A DNA stretch of 64,000 nt, taken from assembly GCF_001632775.1 (NCBI RefSeq), contig NZ_CP015249.1, positions 2,584,686 to 2,648,685 on the forward strand. Reading direction: 5' to 3'. The notes under the pieces are model-generated. The model saw only the letters and a program-made list of their open reading frames with translations, was not told the DNA's origin and made no database searches. The position numbers and the translations under genes were made by a program. This DNA comes from Dokdonella koreensis DS-123 (GTDB taxonomy: Bacteria > Pseudomonadota > Gammaproteobacteria > Xanthomonadales > Rhodanobacteraceae). This document shows, piece after piece, positions 7,953-17,778 of the stretch (positions are counted from its first letter, which is position 1; the number at the start of each line of letters is the position of its first letter).

Positions 7953-10799
7953 CTAGTGATTCGACTCGAAGCCGTCGGCGAACAGGGAATCGGGGCCGAG
8001 GAACAGACGCACCGGCAGCGTCAGCCGGCGCCGCAGGGGGTCGTTGCTGTACAGGCAGAGGTTCGCGCTGTGCCAACCGTCCGCCAAGGCCGCGCCGTCG
8101 AAATCGATGTTCAGTACCTGAGGGGCGGCGCCGGCGGCGATGGAGCCGCCGGGTGGCGACAGCGACAGCCACGGCACTTCTTCCGGCGCGGTGCAGGCGT
8201 TCGTCCGTCGCGCAATCGCCAGCGACTGCCACATCGCACCCGACTTGATTCCGAAGACTTCGGAGATGAAGGTGGTCGCTCCACTGGCGGCATCGATCGA
8301 CCAGAAAGCCCCGCTGCCGTTCACCGACAAGGGACGCGACGACAGCAGATGGAACGACCCGCTCGAAGCGTCGTAATCGAGAGCCAGTGCACCGCGTGCG
8401 TTGGGATCGAGCGAACCGAGGGCGATCGCCTCGGTGGTGTGCTTGTCGATCATCAGCAGTGCACCCAGCGTCTCATCCACGCCGTAGAGCTGCCCCTGCA
8501 CGTCGAACGCGATGTCCGCGACCTGCGGCGCATTGGCGATCGCACCGACCGGATGCACCGCCGCCGTGGCCAGGTCGAGCGTCCATAGCGCACTGCCCGC
8601 CCCCTCGGTGGCGGTGCTCAGGTACATCGTGCCGGTGGTCGGATCCTGGCGCAGGCCGGTGATCCGGTTCAGCGGCAGCGGGACGGTCCCGACGATTTCG
8701 TAGTGCGGTGCAGGAAACGGTCGGTCGAGATCGACCCAGCGCATCAGTTCATGCGTCGCGTCGTCGATCGCGTAGAGCGTCCTGAAGTCGTCGTCGGCGA
8801 ACGCGATCGCGCGGATCTGGCGTCCGTCGAGATTGGCGATGCCGTTCGCTCCGCCCGGCGGCGCATAGCTGGTACGCGCCGGATCGAAGCGGATCAGCGA
8901 GCCATAGCCGATTCCCGACCAGTCGTTGTACAGGTCGAAGGTGTGGAACGCCGCCGGCGTGCCGGCCGCAGCGGCCGGCAGCACGTCCCGCACCGCACGC
9001 GCTGACGCGCTCGGCGGGAACAGGTCGAAGCTGGCCGGTGCGCTCGCGCCCGACCAGTCGAGCCGCCCTTCTCCGGCATTGCCGATGCCGACCTGGACGC
9101 GGCCGCTGCCGTGCGAGGGCACGATGGCGCTGATGGTCTCGGCGCCGCTGACCAGCCCGGGCGCCAACCCGACGATCTGCAGTGCCCGCGAGTCGACGTG
9201 GATCGAGGGCGTGGTCGGCGTCCAGACGATCCGGCGCACCGACCTCAGACTCGGCGTCTGGTACGAGTAGCCGATCCCATGCAGATCCTTCTGCAGGCCG
9301 ATGCTCGCGTTGCCGCCGTCGTCGTCCTGCGCCAGTGCGCCGAAGCGCGTGTTGCGGTACTGGTACTCGATCCGGTTCGAGCCTTCGTGGAGGATCAGCT
9401 CGGCATCCAGCCCACGGCTCGGATCGACCTGCCCCGGCGGGATCGCCGCCGGCACCTTCTGATGCCACTGGATGACCAGCCGCCGGTTCGGCGCCGTGCC
9501 GACCAGCTTGCGGTGGATCGCTCCGTAGCGCGTCCAGAACTTCGCCGCGTACACCGCCGCGAACGGGCTGTTCTCGATGTAGTCCGAGGCGCCGCTCGGA
9601 AGAGCGCCGACGACGGCATTGTCCGGGCATCTTCCATTCAGGACCGCGGCGAACACGCCGTCGTTGGACACGCAGTAGCGGTCCACCGACGTCCGGTAGA
9701 AACGGAAATCGAACGGCATCGTCGCGATCGCGCCCGGCGTCACGACCTCGCCGTCGGTCGCGTCGAGGTAGTCGGCCGGCTGGCTGTCGTCGAGGTGGTA
9801 GTCCTGCGCCTGGGTCTGCGAGGTCGCCGTGGCCGAGAGCGTCTCGGAGCGGCCGACCGTGATCACGCGGTTGTAGCGGTAGCTCGCGCCGGGCGCCAGG
9901 TCGTGCACGTCGGCACTGAGGATCGTGCCGACGCGGTCGTCGCGCAGCCAGTGATGGCGCAAGGTCTCGGGCGACGTATTGGTGACCTCGTAGCAGAGGT
10001 TGATGCGGTCGCCGAGCGTGGCCTCGATGCGGTCGGAGCCATCGCAGGCGTCAGGCGTCGACGGATCGTAGGCCGTGGCTGTCAGCGCCAGGTTAAGCCC
10101 CGCGCTGCCGTTCGGATCGGTGCCGATCGTGACCCGATCCAGGCCCAGCCGGCCGGAAGCCCGATGCGCCGGTGTCTGTCGCACGTAGTAGCGGAACGCG
10201 ATGCGCCCGACACCGCTGGTCGGCACCGCCCCGCCCGGACCGATCGTGTACCGCGTCCATTCGCTCGGAACGCCGTCGTCTTCCTCGTCGGGATTGATGT
10301 CCAGCAGCAGGTCGCCGAATTCGCCGACGTCTTCGGCGGCCGTGCCGACGTCGGTACAGGCGCCGCTGCGGCAGAGTCGGACCTGTAGCCGATCGACTGC
10401 CGGGCCAAGTTCGGGAAGGCTCAGGCTGCGCGCCTGGAAGGTCAGCGAGAACGATCCGCCGAAGGCGACCGGCGGACTGAGCAGCCAGACGCTGACGACG
10501 CCGCCCTCCGGAACCTGCTGGGGATTGAGCGGGACGAGGTAGGCTCGCGGCGGCGCGTCATAGCCGTCATACAACCACGGCGATTGCTGATGCCAGCCGT
10601 GGCCCTGCGCTCCGTGGCGCAGCGGCTGCTCGCTGTTGTCCTGGCGCATCCAGCCGTTGGCATAGATGCCGACACCCGGTGTTGCGAACTGCTCGAAGCC
10701 CTCGTCCACGGCCAGCGGCAGCGATCCGGCGCCGGCGGCTCCCGCAGCGGCGACCAACCCCATCAGGCAGGCCGCCGGCCCGCCCCAGTATCTCGACAT
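7953..10799 (-). CDS. Secreted choice-of-anchor-J protein with propeller-like region and DGFES tail
   Basis: 948 residues from the ATG at 10799, which is preceded by GAGGA and gives a signal peptide ending GAAGA. The N-terminal part (about 25-230), beginning DEGFEQFATPG, is a choice-of-anchor-J/cleaved-adhesin-like beta-sandwich. A CARDB/DUF11-like segment with a Cys pair follows, then a region with the motif FDFRFY and a propeller-like stretch (RTLYAIDDATHELMRW, GQLYGVDETLGALLMID). It closes with an Ig-like domain (WLSLSPPGGSIAAG ... LCLYSNDP). The last residues are DSLFADGFESNH. It is first gene of a two-gene operon with the beta-helix gene. Adhesion or surface scaffolding is plausible but unproven. 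Confidence 0.88.
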   Translation of the reverse strand: MSRYWGGPAACLMGLVAAAGAAGAGSLPLAVDEGFEQFATPGVGIYANGWMRQDNSEQPLRHGAQGHGWHQQSPWLYDGYDAPPRAYLVPLNPQQVPEGGVVSVWLLSPPVAFGGSFSLTFQARSLSLPELGPAVDRLQVRLCRSGACTDVGTAAEDVGEFGDLLLDINPDEEDDGVPSEWTRYTIGPGGAVPTSGVGRIAFRYYVRQTPAHRASGRLGLDRVTIGTDPNGSAGLNLALTATAYDPSTPDACDGSDRIEATLGDRINLCYEVTNTSPETLRHHWLRDDRVGTILSADVHDLAPGASYRYNRVITVGRSETLSATATSQTQAQDYHLDDSQPADYLDATDGEVVTPGAIATMPFDFRFYRTSVDRYCVSNDGVFAAVLNGRCPDNAVVGALPSGASDYIENSPFAAVYAAKFWTRYGAIHRKLVGTAPNRRLVIQWHQKVPAAIPPGQVDPSRGLDAELILHEGSNRIEYQYRNTRFGALAQDDDGGNASIGLQKDLHGIGYSYQTPSLRSVRRIVWTPTTPSIHVDSRALQIVGLAPGLVSGAETISAIVPSHGSGRVQVGIGNAGEGRLDWSGASAPASFDLFPPSASARAVRDVLPAAAAGTPAAFHTFDLYNDWSGIGYGSLIRFDPARTSYAPPGGANGIANLDGRQIRAIAFADDDFRTLYAIDDATHELMRWVDLDRPFPAPHYEIVGTVPLPLNRITGLRQDPTTGTMYLSTATEGAGSALWTLDLATAAVHPVGAIANAPQVADIAFDVQGQLYGVDETLGALLMIDKHTTEAIALGSLDPNARGALALDYDASSGSFHLLSSRPLSVNGSGAFWSIDAASGATTFISEVFGIKSGAMWQSLAIARRTNACTAPEEVPWLSLSPPGGSIAAGAAPQVLNIDFDGAALADGWHSANLCLYSNDPLRRRLTLPVRLFLGPDSLFADGFESNH

Positions 10800-10921
10800 A
10801 CGATTTGTCCTCGTTGCGGCGGGCGCAGCCCGCTGACCCCGTACTGATGACACCGCACCCGCAGGGGGTGCGTTGCGACTGTCCGGCAACGCTAGGGCAT
10901 CGGCGACGGGGGCGGATGACG

Positions 10922-10945
10922 GAATCGTCTCCGAACCGTCTCCCT
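10922..10945. promoter_or_regulatory. Tandem direct repeat, possible winged-helix regulator site
   Basis: CGTCTCC occurs twice, at 10926-10932 and 10937-10943, so the repeats are exactly 11 bases apart. They lie in the 226-base gap between the CadC-like regulator gene and the choice-of-anchor-J gene. OmpR/CadC-type winged helices bind direct half-sites at about one helical turn. The link to this regulator is inference. Confidence 0.3.
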
Positions 10946-11025
10946 TGCATCAAAACGCGGTGGCGCGCAGTCAGGGCGCCACGAGCGCGTCTTGCGCAGA
11001 TCGTAAGGAGAACCCGCGATTGCGT

Positions 11026-13425
11026 TCAGAGCGGTCCGTGCGGATCGCGCTCGCCGGCCAGCGCGGCGGCGCTGACGTCCGCCGCCGCGGCCAGGGCCGG
11101 TTCGCCGAGCGCCCGGTACAGGACCGCCGCTGCACGCGCGGCGCGGAAGTCGCGCTCGACCAACGGCGCGAGCCGGCCGGCCAGCATCGTCATCGTCTCG
11201 TGATCGCCGCCGTGCTGCAGCTGTCGCGCCCAGGCCAGGCCGACCGTCACCAGCGCATCGGGGTAAGGGCCGCGATCGGCCTCGGTCAGCGCCATCGAGA
11301 AATGCGTGCCGGCCGCCGCATCGCCCCTGACGGCCAGAATCTTCGCCTCGACAAGGGCCAGCGCCAACGGCCGCAACGTGTCGCCGCTGTCGGCCGCGCC
11401 ACGACGCAGGTGCTCGAGCAGGCGTTCGGCGAGCGCGACGTCGTTGCCGTCCAGCGCACTGCTTGCCAGCACCATGACGGCACCGCCCAAGCTGGTGCGG
11501 AAGGTTGGCTCGACCGGGTGCTCGATGCGGTCGAGCAGGAGGTCGGCCTGCCGCGAGGTGATGCCGGGCCGGTGCCGGGCCGCATCGAGCTGGACGCGCA
11601 GCAGCAGCAGATCCGGCATCGCTTCGGCGCTGGCCGGATCGGCGATCGGCCCCAGTTGTTGCAACAGGGCCTCGGCCGCGCCGAGCTGGCCGTTCGCGAG
11701 CAAGGCGTAGCCACGTACGAGGGCCAGATAGTTGACCAGGATGCGGCTCTCGATCGAGCCGGCCAGCTGCCAGGCACGCTCGCTCAAGACCAGCGCGCGC
11801 GCATGGTCGAGCAAGGCCAGCCGCACGCCAACCGCCCCGATCAGGGCGGCTGCCAGACGGTCGTTCATGTTGAAGCGGTCGAGGACGACGATTGCCCGAT
11901 CGAAGGCTGCCGCCGCTTCGCCGTAGCGACCGCGCGCACGTTCGGCAAGTCCGATTGCGCTATCGAGATTCGCCAGCATCGGCTGGTCGCCGGCACGCGT
12001 CATCGCAAGACGCGCTCGGCCGAAGTCCGCCAGAGAACGGTCGGTCTGGCCGAGATAGCCTTCGGCCAAGCCGCGCATCATGTACGCCTGCCCGACCGAG
12101 GCCGGGTCTCCGCGCTCGCCGAGCAGGCCGATCGCTTCGCCGTAGCGCACAACCGCTTCCCCGTAGCGCTGTCGACGCTCGGCGATCGCGGCGAGCCCCA
12201 TCGTCGCCACGGCGCGCAGCTCGTCGGACAGGCCGGTCGATGACCCGGTCAGCGGTTCGAAAACGGCGGCGGCTTCGTCGAGCCGGCCGCTGTGGAAATC
12301 GATCTGGGCGGTCTTCAGCCGCAACCGCGGATCGGTGCGCAGATCGACCGGTGCGGATTCGGCCAGTTCGCGCGCGCGCGCGTGATCGCCCGCGAGGCTG
12401 GCCGCGTCGATGCGCTGCAGCAGCTCGCTCAACCGGTCCGGGCGGACGTCGAGCGACCTCGTTTCGATGCCGGCCGCGCGCAGCACGCGTTCGACTGCGC
12501 CATTGGCCGCGTCGAGCGGACTGGCCGCCTCCGCCTCGACCGTCTGCACGGCCTCGTTGCCATGCATGGCCAGCGTGATCTTCCAGCCGCCGTCATGGCG
12601 CGTGGCGCGCGGCACGACGACGTACGACGCCCCCGTGACCAGCCGGACCTGCTCCAGTTGCGCCGGATCGCCGACATCGAAATGCGGTTGCTGGCTCAGC
12701 AGGGCGACCACGCGATCACTCGGCGTCACCTGCACGCCGCCGCTTTCGCGCAGGCGCGCACCCAGGTAGTCCATCACGCCGAGTCGGACCCAGGCGCCGT
12801 CACCGGCTTCCGCATCGAGCGTCACCGGCAGCACGAGAAACCGTCCGCCGTCGATCGCAGCCGGCTCTGCGGCGGGTGGCGGTGGCGGTGTGCTGCGCCC
12901 GAGCCAGATCACCCCTGCGCCGGCCACGACGAGAATCGCGGCAAGGACCGATGCCGGCAGGCGCCAGCGCCGGGAGGTGCCGGGAACGGGCGACGACGTG
13001 ACGGGCACCGGTACGGCCGACGGCGAAGGTGGGTCCTGCACCTGCGATGCCTGCGACGGCGATGGTTGGGCCGGCAGCGGCGCGGCATCGATCAGCTCCA
13101 CCGGCGCCACCCACTGGTAGCCGAAGCGCGAGACGGTACGCACGAGTTGCGTGTCCGCCCGCGTCTCGCCAAGTGCCCGGCGGGCCTTCCACAGGGTTTG
13201 CGCGAGTACGGCGTAGCCGACGTCGGTACGGCCCCATACCGCCGAGATCAGCTCGTCGCGGCCGACCGCGCGATCGCGGTGCTCGAGCAGGTACGCCAGG
13301 CATTCCAGCGACTTCGGTGGAATCGCGACGGGCTCGTCACCGCGCAGCACGATGCGTGCACGCGGATCGAAACGGAACCCGGCGAACGAGTAGCTGCGCA
13401 TGAAATGCGTTGGGTTGTCCGCCAT
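11026..13425 (-). CDS. CadC-like membrane regulator: winged helix, one TM, TPR repeats
   Basis: 799 residues if translation starts at the ATG at 13425; another ATG at 13401 is possible and neither has a strong ribosome site. Residues about 10-108 are an OmpR-type winged helix with the usual PPKSLECLAYLLEHRDRAVGR and RTVSRFGYQW motifs. A Pro/Ser-rich linker, one membrane helix (about 156-176) and a Pro-rich stretch follow. The large C-terminal part is rich in Ala/Leu/Arg helical repeats of TPR type. This is the architecture of membrane-anchored one-component regulators common in Lysobacterales. The signal and targets are unknown; the adjacent secreted-protein operon is a candidate target. Confidence 0.88.
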   Translation of the reverse strand: MADNPTHFMRSYSFAGFRFDPRARIVLRGDEPVAIPPKSLECLAYLLEHRDRAVGRDELISAVWGRTDVGYAVLAQTLWKARRALGETRADTQLVRTVSRFGYQWVAPVELIDAAPLPAQPSPSQASQVQDPPSPSAVPVPVTSSPVPGTSRRWRLPASVLAAILVVAGAGVIWLGRSTPPPPPAAEPAAIDGGRFLVLPVTLDAEAGDGAWVRLGVMDYLGARLRESGGVQVTPSDRVVALLSQQPHFDVGDPAQLEQVRLVTGASYVVVPRATRHDGGWKITLAMHGNEAVQTVEAEAASPLDAANGAVERVLRAAGIETRSLDVRPDRLSELLQRIDAASLAGDHARARELAESAPVDLRTDPRLRLKTAQIDFHSGRLDEAAAVFEPLTGSSTGLSDELRAVATMGLAAIAERRQRYGEAVVRYGEAIGLLGERGDPASVGQAYMMRGLAEGYLGQTDRSLADFGRARLAMTRAGDQPMLANLDSAIGLAERARGRYGEAAAAFDRAIVVLDRFNMNDRLAAALIGAVGVRLALLDHARALVLSERAWQLAGSIESRILVNYLALVRGYALLANGQLGAAEALLQQLGPIADPASAEAMPDLLLLRVQLDAARHRPGITSRQADLLLDRIEHPVEPTFRTSLGGAVMVLASSALDGNDVALAERLLEHLRRGAADSGDTLRPLALALVEAKILAVRGDAAAGTHFSMALTEADRGPYPDALVTVGLAWARQLQHGGDHETMTMLAGRLAPLVERDFRAARAAAVLYRALGEPALAAAADVSAAALAGERDPHGPL

Positions 13426-13753
13426 GAATGCTCGTGCTCGCACAGCCCCAGGGACGCCGTCCGGCCCGGCCAGTGGGCGTTCGTGAGAGCCGGCTCGTCC
13501 CTCAGTGGCGCCCAAGCCCGGCTCGATAAGAGGCTCTTTGCGAGGTCAGACTGCCCTGTGTGCGGACAGCCTGCCGAAGTAGACCTGATCGAAGGGCCGG
13601 CGATCAAGGTTCGAGTGCGTCGCCGCGTGCCGTGGAACAGGTCCGTGGACCGTCCCTCTGAGCAGCCAGGACGGGGGCGCCGTGTCTGCGGCTGCCCGGT
13701 GGCTCACCGGACGCGCCGCGCCGGCCGCTCTACCGGGACACGCCGGCACGCAT

Positions 13754-13780
13754 AAAAAAACCCCGCTGTTACGCGGGGTT
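13754..13780 (-). terminator. Rho-independent terminator after tRNA-Gln
   Basis: An 8-bp perfect stem (13759-13766 with 13773-13780, AACCCCGC/GCGGGGTT) has a 6-nt loop, followed on the minus strand by a run of seven Ts. It lies 46 bases beyond the tRNA 3' end. The remainder of the 13426-13825 gap holds nothing else I recognise. Confidence 0.9.
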
Positions 13781-13825
13781 ATGAGCGTTCGCAGGTCTCT
13801 TGCGAGATACCGTGCGACGACGAAG

Positions 13826-13899
13826 TGGCTGGGAGACTAGGATTCGAACCTAGATAAACGGAGTCAGAGTCCGTTGTCCTACCATTAGACGATCTCCCA
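13826..13899 (-). tRNA. tRNA-Gln (anticodon CTG)
   Basis: The 74 bases fold into a full cloverleaf. The acceptor arms are TGGGAGA/TCTCCCA, the T-arm contains GGTTCGAATCC, and the anticodon loop CTCTGAC gives anticodon CTG, reading CAG. The discriminator base is G and the CCA end is encoded. It lies downstream of rpsI on the same strand. Confidence 0.96.
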
Positions 13900-13913
13900 A
13901 AATCGGCTGGCCA

Positions 13914-13934
13914 CGAGGGAGGATCGCTCCCTCG
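13914..13934 (-). terminator. Possible weak terminator after rpsI
   Basis: An 8-bp perfect stem (13914-13921 with 13927-13934, CGAGGGAG/CTCCCTCG) has a 5-nt loop. It lies between the rpsI stop and tRNA-Gln. The nearest T-run on the minus strand is about 10 bases further on, so termination may be partial and the tRNA may be read through. Confidence 0.45.
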
Positions 13935-13985
13935 GCTGACGGCCTTCGGCGCATCCCCGGATGATACCGGAGGATGCGTCCGGGA

Positions 13986-14378
13986 TTAACGCTTGGAGTA
14001 CTGGGTCGCGCGGCGGGCCTTGTGCAGGCCGACCTTCTTGCGCTCGACTTCGCGGGCGTCACGGGTCATGAACCCGGCCTTGCGCAGCGGCGACTTCAGC
14101 GTCTCGTCGTACTCGACCAGCGCGCGGGCGATGCCCAGGCGGATCGCACCGGCCTGGCCGGTCGTGCCGCCGCCGGCCACGGTGACGAGCACGTCGAACT
14201 TGTCGCCGGCCTGCACCAGCTCGAGCGGCTGGCGCACGATCATGCGCGCGGTCTCGCGGCCGAAGAACTGGTCGAGCGTCTTGCCGTTGACGACGATGCT
14301 GCCCGAGCCCTTGCGCAGGAACACGCGGGCGGCGGAGGACTTGCGACGGCCGGTGCCGTAATTCTGAGTGATTGCCAT
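13986..14378 (-). CDS. rpsI: 30S ribosomal protein S9
   Basis: 130 residues, the normal length for bacterial S9. The N-terminal [14 protein letters not shown] and the basic C-terminal tail [11 protein letters not shown], which reaches the ribosomal P site, are diagnostic. It follows rplM by 58 bases in the conserved rplM-rpsI operon. An AAGAG sequence precedes the ATG. Confidence 0.98.
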   Translation of the reverse strand: MAITQNYGTGRRKSSAARVFLRKGSGSIVVNGKTLDQFFGRETARMIVRQPLELVQAGDKFDVLVTVAGGGTTGQAGAIRLGIARALVEYDETLKSPLRKAGFMTRDAREVERKKVGLHKARRATQYSKR

Positions 14379-14436
14379 GGTCTGCTCTTTTGAAAAGCCC
14401 GCGCGGGGTGCGCGGACTCTTGCTGAGGAATGCGCG

Positions 14437-14865
<429 letters not shown>

Positions 14866-15108
14866 CGGGAACACCTTGATCGCCCGAACGCGGGCTGGTC
14901 AGAAATAAAGACGCGGGAGTATAGGGGTAAAAGCCATGCTGCGCAAGATAATCGTGCGCTGGCAGCCGCCCCGTCCCGGCGGGGGCGGCATTCTCGCACA
15001 ACTCGCACAAAAGGCACAGCACGTGAGAAACGCCGGCGGCCCGCTCCGCCGGCACGTCGGCCCGGCGGGGTTAAACTGGGCCATCCCCTTCTACATCCGG
15101 AGTCGCCC

Positions 15109-15750
15109 ATGGGCGCCGACCTGTCCGTGACCGACCGCCTGCTGGTGGCGCTGGAACGAACGCTCTCGACGGTGTTCGAGCCGGAACCGGCGGCGGCACG
15201 CCCCTCGCCCGCCGCGGCCATCCCCGAAGCGGACCTGGAACCGCACGAACGCCGCCACGCGGCCGGCCTGATGCGCATCAACCATGTCGGGGAGGTCTGC
15301 GCGCAGGCCCTGTACGTCGGGCAGGCCGCGGTGGCCCGGACCGAAGCGCTGCGCCACCACCTGATGGAGGCCGCGTCCGAGGAAACCGACCACCTGGCCT
15401 GGTGCGGCGCGCGCCTGCGCGAGCTGGACAGCCGGCCGAGCCTGCTGAACCCGCTCTGGTACGGCGGTGCCTGGACGATCGGCGCGGCCGCCGGCCTGAT
15501 CGGCGATCGCCTGAGCCTGGGCTTCGTGGTCGAGACCGAGCGCCAGGTGGAGGCGCACCTGGAAGCGCACCTGGACGCCCTGCCCGCCGCCGATGCGCGC
15601 AGCCGCGCCGTGGTCGACCAGATGAAGCGCGACGAAGCGCGCCACGCCGAACGCGCCGAAGCCGCCGGCGCGGCGCCGCTGCCGCCGCCGATTCCCCTGC
15701 TGATGCGCGCGGCCGCGCAGGTCATGCGCACGGTGGCCTACCGGCTGTAG
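15109..15750 (+). CDS. coq7: Demethoxyubiquinone hydroxylase Coq7
   Basis: 213 residues; CCGGAG lies 7 bases before the ATG at 15109. Coq7/Clk-1 is a membrane-associated di-iron monooxygenase that makes the last ring hydroxylation of ubiquinone. The di-iron ligand pattern is present: E62 in NHVGEV, E92 and H95 in [10 protein letters not shown]144, and E176 with H179 in [10 protein letters not shown] hydrophobic hairpin (about 113-140) fits its interfacial membrane binding. It is divergent from rplM and convergent with speD. Confidence 0.95.
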   Translation: MGADLSVTDRLLVALERTLSTVFEPEPAAARPSPAAAIPEADLEPHERRHAAGLMRINHVGEVCAQALYVGQAAVARTEALRHHLMEAASEETDHLAWCGARLRELDSRPSLLNPLWYGGAWTIGAAAGLIGDRLSLGFVVETERQVEAHLEAHLDALPAADARSRAVVDQMKRDEARHAERAEAAGAAPLPPPIPLLMRAAAQVMRTVAYRL

Positions 15751-15760
15751 CCGGCCGCGG

Positions 15761-15783
15761 CCGGCGGGCCGGGCACCCGCCGG
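15761..15783 (+). terminator. Possible hairpin after coq7
   Basis: An 8-bp stem (CCGGCGGG 15761-15768 with CCCGCCGG 15776-15783) and 7-nt loop lie 10 bases after the coq7 stop. There is no T-tract and the surrounding sequence is all GC-rich, so support is weak. Confidence 0.3.
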
Positions 15784-15853
15784 GCCGCCGGGCCTGCCCG
15801 CCCCTGCCGGCCGGATGTCGTGCGGACAGGCCGGACGGTCGCCGGAAAACAAA

Positions 15854-15877
15854 AAGGCCCGCCGATGGGCGGGCCTT
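15854..15877 (-). terminator. Rho-independent terminator of speD
   Basis: A perfect 10-bp stem (15854-15863 with 15868-15877, AAGGCCCGCC/GGCGGGCCTT) and 4-nt loop lie 22 bases after the speD stop, with a T-run on the minus strand. Confidence 0.88.
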
Positions 15878-15899
15878 CGAAGCCGACGGGCCGGATGCG

Positions 15900-16691
15900 T
15901 CAGACCAGGTTGCGGCCGTGGAACAGTTCCTCGATCTCGCGCTTGAGCAGCGACTCGATGCGCTGGCGCTCCTTGAACGACAGGTCGTCGGCGGTAGCCT
16001 CGAACAGGTAGGTATCCAGGTCGAAGTCCTTGATGTGCATCTTCGTGTGGAAGATGTTCTCCTGGTAGACGTTCACGTCGAACATCTCGTACTTGTGGCG
16101 GATGTGCCGCGCCAGGTACTCCTGCACCGAGTTGATCTTGTGATCGATGAAGTGCTTGCGCCCCTTGACGTCGCGGGTGAAGCCACGCACCCGGTAGTCC
16201 ATGATGACGAGGTCCGACTCGAAGCTGTCGATCAGGTAGTTCAGCGCCTTCAGCGGCGAGATCACGCCACACGTCGCCACGTCGATGTCGGCGCGGAAGG
16301 TCGCGATGCCGTTGTGCGGATGCGTTTCCGGATAGGTGTGGACGGTGATGTGGCTCTTGTCCAGGTGCGCCACCACCGCGTCGGAAATGACGTCCTTGCC
16401 GAGCTTCTCGACGATCGGGTGCTCGGAGATCAGGATCGTCACGCTGGCGCCCTGGGGATCGTAGTCCTGGCGGGCGACGTTCAAGATGTTCGCGCCGATG
16501 ATGTCGGCGACGTTGGTGAGGATCTTGGTCAGACGATCGGCGTCGTAGGCCTCATCGATGTACTCGATGTAGCGCTGGCGCTGGTCTTCGGACACCGCGT
16601 AGCAGATGTCGTAGATGTTGAAGCTGAGCGCCTTGGTCAGGTTGTTGAAACCCTGCAGCCGCAGCCTGGGAATGGGCTTGACCACTACCAT
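15900..16691 (-). CDS. speD: S-adenosylmethionine decarboxylase proenzyme
   Basis: 263 residues from the ATG at 16691. GAGG is only 2 bases away, and the following GTG codons have better spacing, so the start may be one or two codons later. The enzyme makes decarboxylated SAM for spermidine synthesis. It is the E. coli-type proenzyme. The self-cleavage site is visible as [13 protein letters not shown] (Lys112-Ser113), the Ser becoming the pyruvoyl group. Family stretches [16 protein letters not shown]-like, [24 protein letters not shown] and [13 protein letters not shown] are all present. It is divergent from the Clp regulator. Confidence 0.95.
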   Translation of the reverse strand: MVVVKPIPRLRLQGFNNLTKALSFNIYDICYAVSEDQRQRYIEYIDEAYDADRLTKILTNVADIIGANILNVARQDYDPQGASVTILISEHPIVEKLGKDVISDAVVAHLDKSHITVHTYPETHPHNGIATFRADIDVATCGVISPLKALNYLIDSFESDLVIMDYRVRGFTRDVKGRKHFIDHKINSVQEYLARHIRHKYEMFDVNVYQENIFHTKMHIKDFDLDTYLFEATADDLSFKERQRIESLLKREIEELFHGRNLV

Positions 16692-16871
16692 CACCTCGTC
16701 ATGGGCGCGGCTGCCGGCCGGCGGCACGCGCGGGAACAGAACCTTTCGGGCAGCGGCACAACGTCGCTGCCCCTCCTCGATCCGACCGCAGGCCGCCCGG
16801 CGCGGACGCCTGTCGGCCCTCGTCTTCCCCGCGCGGCGTCGACCGTCGGATCGCGTCGGCAAGGGCGGCGG

Positions 16872-16958
16872 ATTATGTCCCAATCGGTTCGAAGGCGAAA
16901 CTACGACAACATGAATTATGAGCGACGGCTGCCACAATGGGTTTCCTCCATGTAAGAT
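16872..16958. promoter_or_regulatory. Shared divergent control region of speD and the Clp gene
   Basis: The 367-base gap 16692-17058 holds no gene. Its most AT-rich part contains CATAAT on the minus strand (16872-16877, toward speD). On the plus strand CTGCCA (16929-16934), 18 bases and TAAGAT (16953-16958) point toward clp. Both are partial matches to sigma-70 boxes. I see no clear TGTGA-N6-TCACA site for Clp itself. Confidence 0.35.
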
Positions 16959-17058
16959 GAGCTCGCACGGTGCTGTGGCGTAACTCGCAGACGCGTGGGG
17001 AACCATGCGTCACGTCGCAGTGATGCAGCCGGATGCCATGTGCAGGGGAGAACAACAC

Positions 17059-17760
17059 GTGAACGCCGCCGACTTCAAATACAACCTCCAGCGCAACGTC
17101 TCCAGGGTCCAGGCCCCGCCGTTCCTCACCCCCGATCGCGCGGCGATGGAGCGCTTCCTCAGCGCCTGCCATCGTCGGCGCTATCCGAGCAAGACCGTCA
17201 TCGTACGGCCCGGCGACACCGCAAACATCCTGTACTACATCATCGAAGGCTCGCTGACGATTTCGTCCGAGGACGAGGAAGGCCGCGAGCTGATCCTGGC
17301 CTACCTCAACCGCGGCGAGTTCATCGGCGAAATGGGCCTGTTCGTCGAGACGCCCCGCCGCGAGGTCCTGGTCCGGACGCGCACGCCCTGCGAGTTCGCC
17401 GAGATCGGCTACGAGCGGATGTTCAGCCTGTTCGAGGGCCCGCTGCGCGAGGAATGCCCGAAGATCCTGTTCGCGATCGGCTCGCAGCTGACCAACCGCC
17501 TGCTGCACACCAATCGCAAGGTCAGCCGCCTGGCCTTCATGGACGTGACAGGGCGCGTCGCCAAGACCCTGATCGACCTCACCGACGAGCCGGACGCGAT
17601 GACGCACCCGCAAGGCACGCAGATCCGTATCTCGCGCCAGGAGATCAGCCGGATCGTGGGCTGCTCGCGCGAGATGGTCGGCCGCGTCCTCAAGCAGCTC
17701 GAGGAACAGGGCATGATCTCCGTGTCCGGCAAGACGATCGTGGTGCTCGGCACACGCTGA
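17059..17760 (+). CDS. clp: Clp: CRP-family global regulator (c-di-GMP-type of Xanthomonads)
   Basis: 233 residues from the GTG at 17059, chosen because GGGGAG lies 7 bases upstream; an ATG at 17038 would add seven residues. An N-terminal cyclic-nucleotide-binding fold (RRRYPSKTVIVRPGD, GEFIGEMGLFVETPRREVLVRTRT) is followed by a helix-turn-helix (ISRQEISRIVGCSREMVGRVLKQLEEQG). Its sequence and position beside speD match Clp of Xanthomonas, where c-di-GMP inhibits DNA binding and Clp drives exoenzyme and virulence genes. That regulation is family knowledge, not shown here. It is convergent with the GNAT gene. Confidence 0.92.
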   Translation: MNAADFKYNLQRNVSRVQAPPFLTPDRAAMERFLSACHRRRYPSKTVIVRPGDTANILYYIIEGSLTISSEDEEGRELILAYLNRGEFIGEMGLFVETPRREVLVRTRTPCEFAEIGYERMFSLFEGPLREECPKILFAIGSQLTNRLLHTNRKVSRLAFMDVTGRVAKTLIDLTDEPDAMTHPQGTQIRISRQEISRIVGCSREMVGRVLKQLEEQGMISVSGKTIVVLGTR

Positions 17761-17778
17761 GCACCCCCGCTCAGCGTG
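17753..17778. terminator. Bidirectional hairpin spanning both convergent stop codons
   Basis: A 10-bp perfect stem (CACGCTGAGC 17753-17762 with GCTCAGCGTG 17769-17778) and 6-nt loop cover the clp stop on one arm and the GNAT stop on the other. There is no T-tract. Confidence 0.55.
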
